In this document: positions 1 through 6,124 of the stretch, piece by piece
How positions within the stretch are numbered: the stretch's first letter is position 1
How the letters are laid out: the number at the start of each line of letters is the position of its first letter
From: Xanthobacteraceae bacterium
GTDB lineage: Bacteria; Pseudomonadota; Alphaproteobacteria; Rhizobiales; Xanthobacteraceae
Direction of reading: 5' to 3'
Assembly (NCBI GenBank): GCA_030039655.1
Contig: JASHVC010000077.1
Location: 1 to 6,605 of the forward strand
Length of the DNA: 6,605 nt
Translations under genes and position numbers: made by a program
The notes under the pieces: model-generated
The model's database searches: none
Seen by the model: only the letters and a program-made list of their open reading frames with translations
What the model was told of the DNA's origin: nothing

Positions 1-1040
1 GAAAGCATGGTGCCGCCGACGCAGTAGCCGATGCTGTGCACCTTGTCTTCGCCGGTCGCCTCTTTGATGGCGCCAAGCGCTGCGATCGGACCTTCGCGCA
101 CGTAATCTTCGAAGGTCTTCTGCGCCAGGTGCGCATCGGGATTGACCCAGGAGATGCAAAAGACCGTGATGCCCTGATCGACGCACCACTTGATGAATGA
201 CTTCTCCGGTGTGAGATCGAGCACGTAGAACTTATTGATCCACGGCGGCACGATCAGTAGCGGACGTTTGAGCACCGTCAGCGTCGTCGGCTCATACTGA
301 ATGAGCTGCATGAGATCGTTCTGAAAAATGACTTTGCCGCGGGTGGTTGCCAGGTTGCGGCCGACCTCGAACATCGAGGAATCCGACTGGCGAATGCGCA
401 AATTGCCGGCGCCGGCTTCTAGGTCCTCCGCCAGCATGCGCATGCCGCGAACCAGGTTCTCGGCGTTGCTGGTAAAGGTCTCGCGCATCAATTCCGGGTT
501 GGTCAGAACGAAGTTCGTCGGCGACAGCGCATTGGCGATCTGTCACATGTAGAACTCGGCTTTCTGCTTGGTATGCGGGTCGAGATCGGTGGCGTCAGTC
601 ACCAGCTGGTTGGCCCAGCGGCTGGTGAGCAGATAGGCCTGCTTAAGGAAATCGTAGAACTGGTTCGAAGACCATTCGGGGTCGGCGAAGCGCTTGTCGC
701 TCGGTGCGGGGGAGGCGACGGGCTCGGTTTCTTCGCCCGCGAGTCGTTTCGCCGCCGCCGCCCACAGTTCGAGATAGGCTGTGCCGAGCCGGGTCTGCAG
801 TTCGAGGGCCCGCTGCGGATCGGTGAGCCAATACTCGGCGACCTGGCTGAGCGTCTTGACGACTTCCGCCACTTCCTCGGCGAGTTGACTGTTGTCGTCG
901 CGGTCGCGGCCTTCTTCGCGGGGCTTCAAATACGCCGCAAGCGCTCGGCCGCCTTGCTCGATGATGCGCGCCAGATTGCGCGAAAGCACTTCGACATCAA
1001 CAGGGCCGATCTTCATCGGTTGCTGTGATGGAGCCTGCAC
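1..1040 (-). pseudogene. phaC: Class I poly(3-hydroxyalkanoate) synthase, 5' part, interrupted by an in-frame stop
   Basis: PhaC polymerises (R)-3-hydroxyacyl-CoA into polyhydroxyalkanoate at the granule surface, giving carbon storage. The gene reads leftward from a GTG at 1040 and leaves the window after 346 codons, against roughly 570-600 residues for the family. Codons 1-165 give a PhaC N-terminal region ending DPHTKQKAEFYM; codon 166 is TGA (545-543). The same frame then continues without another stop: [55 protein letters not shown] and SWVNPD. It reaches the lipase-like box GYCVGG, whose cysteine (codon 340, TGC at 23-21) is the expected nucleophile. The catalytic Asp and His lie outside the window. 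Family members usually read FYVRQ where this reads FYM-stop-Q, so a CGA to TGA change is the simplest explanation. If real, the product is a 165-residue fragment with no catalytic domain. Identity as phaC is very secure; whether the stop is biological or a sequencing error cannot be settled here. Confidence 0.9.
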
Positions 1041-1045
1041 GAGCG

Positions 1046-1051
1046 TTCCTC
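1046..1051 (-). promoter_or_regulatory. Ribosome binding site of phaC that decides a GTG start
   Basis: On the minus strand GAGGAA lies five bases before the GTG at 1040, giving good Shine-Dalgarno spacing. It favours the GTG over the in-frame ATG at codon 9 (1016-1014), the methionine of PMKIGP. This is a reading of sequence and spacing only. Confidence 0.65.
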
Positions 1052-1260
1052 AATGGCCGAGGGCGTGATCGCCCCGCCCCGGCACTTTCCGCAGACATGG
1101 CCTCCGCCCTTTAGCCACGCAAGGTGAAATTGGCGCCAAAAAATGCGCGTTAGCGCGGCGGCGGCGTGCTCTCTGGGAAGTGTCCCGGGTGCGTCCTTGT
1201 TTCGACATATTAAAGGGTTAGGCGGTTATTCGCTCGTTCTTTGCGAAGGGCTTGAAGCGC

Positions 1261-1289
1261 TTGATGGTTTTTCGATTGGTAAACATTAT
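1261..1289 (+). promoter_or_regulatory. Candidate sigma-70-type promoter for the lipoprotein gene and possibly the downstream cluster
   Basis: A -35-like TTGATG (1261-1266) and a -10-like CATTAT (1284-1289) are separated by 17 bases, each matching four of six consensus positions. They lie inside the AT-rich island, and transcription would start near 1296, leaving a leader of about 80 bases. An 8-bp palindrome AAGCGCTT (1255-1262) overlaps the upstream edge of the -35 element and could be an operator half or chance. No other pair of this quality is seen before 1376. Alphaproteobacterial promoters are often weakly conserved, so this is a moderate call. Confidence 0.4.
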
Positions 1290-1375
1290 AGCGCCATAAG
1301 GGGAACGCGAGGCTGGTTGCGGCCCATGAGTCGGCCGACCTGAGCGTTGCGAAAGCATAACGGGGATAAGCCCAC

Positions 1376-1708
1376 ATGCAGGGCCGGAGTTGCGTATCGG
1401 CGAGGGGGCTCGCGGCAATGGCAATTTGCCTTGCGACGGGGGCGCTTGCGTCCGGATGCTCCTCATCATCCTCGCCGTCCCCGGCCGGTCCATTCCCCTC
1501 AGTGCTTGCTAGTCCCGTGGCGCGCGACACCACCCCGCTCAGCCCCGACGAGGTCAAGCAGGCGCTGGATACCCTGACCTCCGAGCGCAATCACCTGTGC
1601 GCGGAAGCCGTAGCCACCAGTGGCACCAAGGCTTATGGCAGCTCCGGTCCGGGAAATTGCACTGCTGCTGACGGCACCACCACCGGTGCCGCCGCGACCA
1701 AGCCGTGA
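1376..1708 (+). CDS. Small predicted lipoprotein of unknown function
   Basis: The 110-residue product has an N-terminal signal with an arginine (R10), a hydrophobic stretch at about 12-26 and a lipobox-like ASGC with cysteine at residue 28. Five serines and a Ser/Pro/Gly-rich linker follow, as is usual after a lipidated cysteine. The -3 residue is Ala rather than the preferred Leu, so lipidation is likely but not certain. The mature part includes a predicted helical stretch (LSPDEVKQALDTLTSERNHL, about 55-74) and a low-complexity Gly/Thr/Ala-rich tail with two further cysteines (C75, C94) that might pair in the periplasm. ATG 1376 is chosen because GGGGA lies nine bases upstream; the in-frame ATG at 1418 would leave only 13 residues before the cysteine. 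It sits 48 bp before the aminotransferase gene on the same strand, so it may share its transcript. I recognise no domain and propose no function. Confidence 0.7.
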   Translation: MQGRSCVSARGLAAMAICLATGALASGCSSSSSPSPAGPFPSVLASPVARDTTPLSPDEVKQALDTLTSERNHLCAEAVATSGTKAYGSSGPGNCTAADGTTTGAAATKP

Positions 1709-1756
1709 TAAAAGCTTGAGACATCCGTATCGTCGAAACGACACGTCGGGACATCC

Positions 1757-2980
1757 ATGGAAGACTTTTACCGCATCCGCCGGCTGCCGCCTTACGTTTT
1801 CGAGCAGGTCAATCGCGCGAAAGCCGCGGCCCGCAATGCCGGCGCCGATATCATCGATCTGGGCATGGGCAATCCCGATCTGCCGGCGCCGACGCACGTA
1901 GTCGAGAAACTGAAAGAGACCATCGGCAAGCCGCGCACCGATCGCTATTCGGCCTCCAAGGGAATTCCTGGGCTGCGCCGCGCCCAAGCCGCTTATTATG
2001 CGCGCCGCTTTGGCGTGAAGCTCAATCCCGAGACCCAGATCGTCACCACGCTCGGCTCGAAAGAGGGCTTCGCCAACGTCGCGCAGGCGATTACCGCGCC
2101 CGGCGATGTCATCGTCGTTCCGAACCCTACCTATCCAATCCACGCCTTCGGCTTTCTGATGGCCGGCGGCACCATCCGCGCCGTCCCGGTCGAGGCCAAC
2201 GACGCTTTCTTTTTGGCGCTCGAACGCGCGATCTTGCATTCGATCCCGAAGCCGATCGCGGTGGTGGTTTGCTATCCGTCGAACCCGACGGCATGCGTGG
2301 CCGACCTCCAGTTCTATCGCGAGCTCGTCGCCTTTGCGAAAAAGCATTCGGTGCTGGTGCTGTCGGACCTCGCTTATGCCGAAGTGTACTTCGAAGGGCC
2401 CCCGCCGCCTTCAGTGTTGCAGGTGCCCGGCGCCATGGACGTCGCGGTCGAATTCACGTCGATGTCGAAAACCTACTCGATGCCGGGCTGGCGGCTTGGC
2501 TTCGCGGTCGGCAACGAACGCATCATCGCCGCCTTGGCGCGGGTGAAGTCTTATCTCGATTACGGAGCTTTCACGCCCATGCAAGTGGCCGCGACTGCGG
2601 CTCTCAATGGCCCCGATGACTGCATTCACGAAATGCGCGCCATCTATCGGCGGCGTCGCGATGCACTGGTGGATTCGTTCGGCCGAGCCGGCTGGAAGGT
2701 GCCGCCGCCCTCGGCTTCCATGTTCGCCTGGGCGCCGGTCCCCGAGCCGTTCGGGCCGCTCGGCAGCGTCGAATTCTCTACGCTTCTCGTTGAGAGAGCG
2801 GGAGTCGCCGTGTCTCCTGGCGCTGGCTTTGGCGAGTATGGCGAGGGTCACGTGCGCATTGCGCTCGTTGAGAACGAGCAGCGCATTCGTCAGGCGGCGC
2901 GCAATATCCGGCGTTTTCTTGAAACGGCGCCGGAAATGCTCCACAACGTCGTTCCCCTGGCGACGCGGCGTTCGTCGTAA
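1757..2980 (+). CDS. alaC: PLP-dependent aminotransferase of the AlaC type (glutamate-pyruvate/alanine transaminase)
   Basis: This 407-residue fold-type I (class I/II) aminotransferase closely resembles E. coli AlaC, which transfers the amino group between glutamate and pyruvate to make alanine in the cytosol. Shared blocks are RIRRLPPYVF at the N terminus, DIIDLGMGNPD (31-41), YSASKGIPGLRRA (74-86), GSKEGFANV, VPNPTYPIH (Y126), YPSNPTA (N176), SDLAYAEV (D204 and Y207, PLP ring contacts) and SMSKTYSMPGWRLGF. K238 is the Schiff-base lysine, R246 the phosphate-region arginine, and R367 in GHVRIAL the substrate-carboxylate arginine. NPTA instead of the common NPTG is normal for AlaC. Length and start agree with the family. 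Such proteins are often named LL-diaminopimelate aminotransferase or AatC in rhizobia; the AlaC-like N terminus makes alanine aminotransferase the better call, but substrate is inferred. The hom gene begins 30 bp downstream. Confidence 0.85.
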   Translation: MEDFYRIRRLPPYVFEQVNRAKAAARNAGADIIDLGMGNPDLPAPTHVVEKLKETIGKPRTDRYSASKGIPGLRRAQAAYYARRFGVKLNPETQIVTTLGSKEGFANVAQAITAPGDVIVVPNPTYPIHAFGFLMAGGTIRAVPVEANDAFFLALERAILHSIPKPIAVVVCYPSNPTACVADLQFYRELVAFAKKHSVLVLSDLAYAEVYFEGPPPPSVLQVPGAMDVAVEFTSMSKTYSMPGWRLGFAVGNERIIAALARVKSYLDYGAFTPMQVAATAALNGPDDCIHEMRAIYRRRRDALVDSFGRAGWKVPPPSASMFAWAPVPEPFGPLGSVEFSTLLVERAGVAVSPGAGFGEYGEGHVRIALVENEQRIRQAARNIRRFLETAPEMLHNVVPLATRRSS

Positions 2981-3010
2981 GCTTAACTCGACATTGTTTG
3001 GCGACGTTTC

Positions 3011-4333
3011 ATGGCCGAGCCGCTGAAAGTCGGTCTTGCCGGACTGGGAACTGTCGGCACCTCCGTGGTGCGTCTCCTGGAGCAGGGCCGCGATAAGCTT
3101 CTGGCGCGCTCTGGCCGCGCTATCGAAGTAGTTGCGGTCAGTGCGCGCTCGCGCAGCAAGAAGCGTGACGTCGATCTGAAGAAGTTTCGCTGGTTCGCAG
3201 ATCCCGTGGCACTCGCCCGCGATCCGTCGATCGATGTGTTCGTGGAGCTGATGGGTGGCGCCGGCGACCCGGCCAAGCGTGCCGTGGAAACCGCGCTTGC
3301 GTCCGGCAAGGCAGTGGTCACCGCCAACAAAGCGCTGCTCGCCCGTCATGGTCAAAAACTGGCGGCGCTTGCCGAACGAAAGAAAGTCGCGCTGAACTTC
3401 GAGGCCTCGGTCGGCGGTGGCATTCCCATCATCAAGACATTGCGCGAGGGCCTCAACGGCGATGCGTTCACGCGCATCTACGGCATCCTCAATGGCACTT
3501 GTAATTACATTCTATCGCGCATGGAGCAGGACCGGCTCGCGTTCGACGAGATCCTGCGCGACGCGCAGCGATTGGGCTACGCGGAAGCCGATCCGTCGTT
3601 CGATGTCGAAGGTTACGACACGGCGCAAAAGCTTTCGATTTTGGCGAGCCTCGCGTTCGGCACCAAGCTCGATCCCAACGCCATCTACGTCGAGGGCATC
3701 TCCTCGATCACGCTGGCCGATCTCGATGCGGCCGACGAACTCGGCTATCGCGTCAAGCTTTTGGGCGTGGCGGTAAAGACCGAAGGCGGCATCGAGCAGC
3801 GCGTGCATCCGACCATGGTGCCGAAGGAGTCCGCCATCGCCCAAGTCATGGGTGTGACCAACGCGGTGACGGTCGATGCGGTGGGCCTCGCGCCGATCAC
3901 ACTGGTGGGCCCCGGAGCAGGCGGCATGGCGACCGCGTCTGCCGTCGTTTCAGATATCGCCGACATCGCGTGTGGGGTGCGGGCGGCGCCATTCGGGCGG
4001 CCAGCGGCGCGCATGACGGCGATTCGCAAGGCGCCCATGCAGCATCACGAAGGCGGCTACTACATCCGCCTGCTGGCGCGCGACCGGCCCGGCAGCGCCG
4101 CCACCATCGCGCGGCGGCTGGCGCAACAGAAAATATCGCTGGAATCCATCGTGCAGCGCCACGGCGTTGCGGGGCAGGGCGCTTCGCCGTCGGGCAAGTC
4201 AGGCGAGCCGGTGCCGGTGATCCTGATTACCTATGCGACGAGCGAGGACGCGGTGCGCAGAGCGCTGGCCGCCGTGCGCCGCGACCGTGTAATCTCCGGG
4301 CGGCCGCAAGTCATCCGAATCGAGAAGAACTAG
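3011..4333 (+). CDS. hom: Homoserine dehydrogenase with C-terminal ACT domain
   Basis: Homoserine dehydrogenase reduces aspartate 4-semialdehyde to homoserine with NAD(P)H, committing aspartate-derived carbon to threonine and methionine. The 440 residues carry a Rossmann dinucleotide motif GLAGLGTVG (8-16), the TANK segment (104-107), and the catalytic-domain signature AQRLGYAEADPSFDVEGYD (185-203), followed by K207. D203 and K207 match the conserved acid and lysine of the active site. An ACT-like domain (about 349-440, starting GGYYIRLLARDRPGSAATIA) fits the monofunctional 430-440 residue form that is typically inhibited by threonine. A Gly/Ser-rich loop (about 385-400) splits the ACT domain. 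No aspartokinase domain is fused. The ATG at 3011 starts six residues before the Rossmann strand, as expected, though its ribosome binding site is weak. It follows alaC by 30 bp and precedes glpX by 41 bp. Confidence 0.95.
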   Translation: MAEPLKVGLAGLGTVGTSVVRLLEQGRDKLLARSGRAIEVVAVSARSRSKKRDVDLKKFRWFADPVALARDPSIDVFVELMGGAGDPAKRAVETALASGKAVVTANKALLARHGQKLAALAERKKVALNFEASVGGGIPIIKTLREGLNGDAFTRIYGILNGTCNYILSRMEQDRLAFDEILRDAQRLGYAEADPSFDVEGYDTAQKLSILASLAFGTKLDPNAIYVEGISSITLADLDAADELGYRVKLLGVAVKTEGGIEQRVHPTMVPKESAIAQVMGVTNAVTVDAVGLAPITLVGPGAGGMATASAVVSDIADIACGVRAAPFGRPAARMTAIRKAPMQHHEGGYYIRLLARDRPGSAATIARRLAQQKISLESIVQRHGVAGQGASPSGKSGEPVPVILITYATSEDAVRRALAAVRRDRVISGRPQVIRIEKN

Positions 4334-4374
4334 ACCGCTGCGGCTTGAGCCGGGCGCGAGCAAAGGCAGGCACG

Positions 4375-5361
4375 ATGGCATCGATCGTTGTCCCAGAAAC
4401 TTCGATGATCGAGCGCATTTTCTCCATCGAGATCGCACGTGTGACTGAGCGCGCCGCGGTGGCGGCGGCGCGCTTGCGCGGGCGTGGCGCGGAAAAAATG
4501 TCCGATCAGGCGGCTGTCGACGGCATGCGGCGCGAGCTCGGAAAGCTACCGATAGACGGCACGGTGGTGATTGGCGAGGGCGAGATGGATGAAGCGCCGA
4601 TGCTGTTCATCGGCGAGAAGGTCGGCACCAAATCAGGTCCCAAGGTGGACATTGCCGTCGATCCGCTAGAGGGCACGACGCTGTGCGCCAAGAACATGCC
4701 GGGCGCCATCGCGACGCTGGCCATGGCGGACGAGGGCGCGCTCCTGCACGCGCCCGACATTTACATGGACAAGATCGCGGTCGGACCCGGATACCCCAAG
4801 AACGTGGTCGACCTGGACGCGCCGGGCGATGAGAACATCCGCAATCTCGCCAAGGCTAAGGGCGTGAAGCCCGAAGCAATCACGGCAATGATTCTCGATC
4901 GCCCGCGCCATGCCGATCTGATTGCGGCGGTACGCAAGGCCGGCGCGGCGGTCAGCCTGATTAGCGACGGCGATGTGGCCGGCGTCATTCACACGGCGCA
5001 GCCGGAGAAGACCGGCATCGACATTTATCTCGGCATCGGTGGAGCGCCGGAAGGCGTGCTGGCGGCGGCAGCGTTGCGCTGCATTGGCGGCCAGATGCAA
5101 ACCCGGTTGGTGGTCGATACCGACGAGAAGCGCGAGCGGGTCGTCCGCATGGGCATCAAGGATCCGCGCAAGAAATATCAGATTGAGGACATGGTGCGGG
5201 GCGATTGTTTGTTTGCGGCGACCGGCGTCACCGACGGCCCCATGCTGTCGGGTGTGAGGTTCGGCAACCGCGTGATTGAAACCGAAACCGTGGTGATGCG
5301 TTCCGTCACTGGCACCGTGCGCTGGATCAGGGCCGAGCACCGGCAGATCGACAAGTTTTAG
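4375..5361 (+). CDS. glpX: Class II fructose-1,6-bisphosphatase
   Basis: GlpX removes the 1-phosphate from fructose 1,6-bisphosphate, the irreversible gluconeogenic step, in the cytosol. The 328-residue product aligns through its length with E. coli GlpX. It shows FSIEIARVTERAAVAAA near the N terminus, GRGAEKMSDQAAVDGMR (D44), DGTVVIGEGEMDEAPMLFIGE (E68), AVDPLEGTT (D96 and E99) and GIGGAPEGVLAAA (E216). By alignment these correspond to the metal and substrate ligands D33, E57, D85 and E213 of the E. coli enzyme. SDGDVAGVI, GDCLFAATGVTDGPML and the C-terminal TETVVMRS are also family blocks. The ATG at 4375 has an AGG-containing stretch just upstream (4365-4370) and gives a normal N terminus. 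The open frame extends upstream into hom, but that part has no family resemblance. Many alphaproteobacteria use this enzyme rather than class I Fbp for growth on organic acids. Confidence 0.95.
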   Translation: MASIVVPETSMIERIFSIEIARVTERAAVAAARLRGRGAEKMSDQAAVDGMRRELGKLPIDGTVVIGEGEMDEAPMLFIGEKVGTKSGPKVDIAVDPLEGTTLCAKNMPGAIATLAMADEGALLHAPDIYMDKIAVGPGYPKNVVDLDAPGDENIRNLAKAKGVKPEAITAMILDRPRHADLIAAVRKAGAAVSLISDGDVAGVIHTAQPEKTGIDIYLGIGGAPEGVLAAAALRCIGGQMQTRLVVDTDEKRERVVRMGIKDPRKKYQIEDMVRGDCLFAATGVTDGPMLSGVRFGNRVIETETVVMRSVTGTVRWIRAEHRQIDKF

Positions 5362-5414
5362 CTGGCGTCACCGGGCTCTGCTGGTCGCCGGATGAGGCGA
5401 GGGTTCAGGCCGGC

Positions 5415-6011
5415 ATGTATCCGAAGGCACGCTTAGAGGCGCTGACCGACGGTCTTTTCGCCGTCGCTATGACGATCCTCGTCCTAGACGTGAGGCTGCC
5501 CGACGATTTTCAGCCTGCGAACCAGGTTGCGTTGACGCGGGCGCTGTTTGCGCTTTGGCCGAAATTCTTTCCCTATGCCCTGAGCTTCTATGTTCTTGGC
5601 TCAACGTGGCTGGCGAATGTCAAGCTGCGGTCGCACGGCGAGTTCGTCGACAAGCGCTGTGCGTACTGGTGGTTGCTTTATCTGTTCCTTGCCACGTGCC
5701 TGCCGTTTTCGACCTCCGTGGTCGGACGATTCTTCCACTATGGGCCGGCCATATGGCTGTACACCTTCAACATGGCGGTGCTTGCGGCCGTCGGCTATCG
5801 ATTGACGGTGCTTCTTCCCGAGCTTGATGACGATAAGCACACGCTCGATCGCAAAGTGTCGCTCGCTTTTCTGCTGGGCACGTCTTTGCTGTGTGCGACT
5901 CTGAGTCCGATCCTGCAGGGAAGGGCGCTTTGGGTTTACCTGCTGAATTTTTGTTCCGCGCCGGTGTCTCGTTGGCTCGACAAGAAACGGCAGGTTTCAG
6001 ATCGGGCCTGA
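5415..6011 (+). CDS. TMEM175-family (DUF1211) six-helix membrane protein, putative potassium channel subunit
   Basis: The 198-residue product begins RLEALTDGLFAVAMTILVLDV (6-26), which matches the TM1 signature of the TMEM175 family (R-x3-[ST]-D-G-x-[FA]-A-[IV]-x-x-T-x-L-x-L-[DE]). Six hydrophobic segments are visible at about 11-28, 43-66, 84-104, 111-134, 148-167 and 171-188, the single-repeat topology of bacterial members. A charged loop EFVDKR follows TM2 and LDDDKHTLDRK separates TM4 and TM5; the C terminus is basic (DKKRQ). Bacterial TMEM175 proteins form tetrameric potassium-permeable channels lining the pore with TM1; function here is inferred from family. It lies 53 bp after glpX and 113 bp before recJ, with a CAGG five bases before the ATG. 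I recall glpX and recJ adjacent in rhizobia, so this gene looks like an insertion into the cluster. Family assignment is firm; the ion carried is not established. Confidence 0.82.
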   Translation: MYPKARLEALTDGLFAVAMTILVLDVRLPDDFQPANQVALTRALFALWPKFFPYALSFYVLGSTWLANVKLRSHGEFVDKRCAYWWLLYLFLATCLPFSTSVVGRFFHYGPAIWLYTFNMAVLAAVGYRLTVLLPELDDDKHTLDRKVSLAFLLGTSLLCATLSPILQGRALWVYLLNFCSAPVSRWLDKKRQVSDRA

Positions 6012-6040
6012 CCGGCGCTGGGTAGCGCAGGCCAGCCGGG
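6012..6040. other. GC-rich hairpin immediately after the TMEM175 stop codon
   Basis: GCGCT (6015-6019) and AGCGC (6024-6028) form a perfect five-base stem with a four-base loop GGGT. An alternative outer pairing of CCGG (6012-6015) with CCGG (6036-6039) is also possible. No T-run follows on either strand, so it does not qualify as an intrinsic terminator. It might protect the transcript 3' end or attenuate reading into recJ. In DNA this GC-rich such stems also arise by chance. Confidence 0.3.
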
Positions 6041-6091
6041 CGTGTCATCGCCGGGCGCCTTATCCCTGGGGATGCCGACCGCGGCCAGCGC

Positions 6092-6112
6092 GCCCATATC
6101 CGTCGTATGGGC
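6092..6112. repeat. Seven-base inverted repeat just upstream of recJ
   Basis: GCCCATA (6092-6098) and TATGGGC (6106-6112) are perfect reverse complements separated by seven bases (TCCGTCG). The right arm contains an in-frame ATG (6107-6109) that is an alternative recJ start, and the repeat ends 12 bases before the chosen ATG at 6125. It could be an operator or, in RNA, a stem near the recJ start that influences translation. No strong promoter or Shine-Dalgarno sequence is visible beside it. The repeat is plain in the sequence; its function is a guess. Confidence 0.35.
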
Positions 6113-6124
6113 TATGCTGGCGCC

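Larger units (their letters stand above)
1041..1375. other. Divergent intergenic region between phaC and the lipoprotein gene
   Basis: These 335 bases separate the leftward phaC from the rightward genes and hold no credible coding sequence; short open frames here lack family features and good start signals. The part nearest phaC (1041-1190) is GC-rich. About 1195-1300 is clearly AT-richer than its surroundings and contains the best rightward promoter candidate. Small inverted repeats are present (CGCG-ttag-CGCG at 1146-1157, GGGA-agtg-TCCC at 1175-1186), but their four-base stems are too short to call. I could not find a convincing leftward promoter for phaC, although one is expected here. 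Confidence 0.6.

Noticed and set aside
543..545. TGA in phaC as selenocysteine or a reassigned codon
   Set aside because: Homologues have arginine here, not cysteine or selenocysteine. TGA also serves as a normal stop for the lipoprotein and TMEM175 genes, and no selenocysteine-insertion hairpin is apparent.
1138..1157. Minus-strand stem CGCG-CTAA-CGCG followed by six T as an intrinsic terminator
   Set aside because: The stem has only four pairs and no gene reads into it from the right on the minus strand. It lies upstream of phaC, where a terminator would have little purpose.
1499..2347. Long minus-strand open frame (282 codons) opposite the lipoprotein gene and alaC
   Set aside because: It lies antisense to a clearly conserved aminotransferase and reads as an Arg/Gly/His-rich sequence without a recognisable domain, typical of shadow frames in GC-rich coding DNA.
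2411..3355. Long minus-strand open frame (314 codons) opposite the end of alaC and start of hom
   Set aside because: It is antisense to two well-supported genes, has Arg/His-rich low-information composition, and shows no family motif.
4341..4352. Small hairpin CGGC-TTGA-GCCG between hom and glpX as a terminator
   Set aside because: A four-base stem with no following T-run in a 41-bp gap between probable operon genes does not support termination.
3970..4374. Open extension of the glpX frame upstream through the 3' part of hom
   Set aside because: These 135 codons overlap the ACT domain of hom and have no resemblance to GlpX. The family N terminus begins just after 4375, where a suitable ATG is present.
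4666..5340. Minus-strand open frame (224 codons) opposite glpX
   Set aside because: The GlpX reading on the plus strand is conserved throughout; the antisense translation resembles no known protein.
6035..6057. Direct repeat GCCGGGCG at 6035-6042 and 6050-6057
   Set aside because: An eight-base GC-only repeat is expected by chance in this composition, there are only two copies, and no related structure is present.
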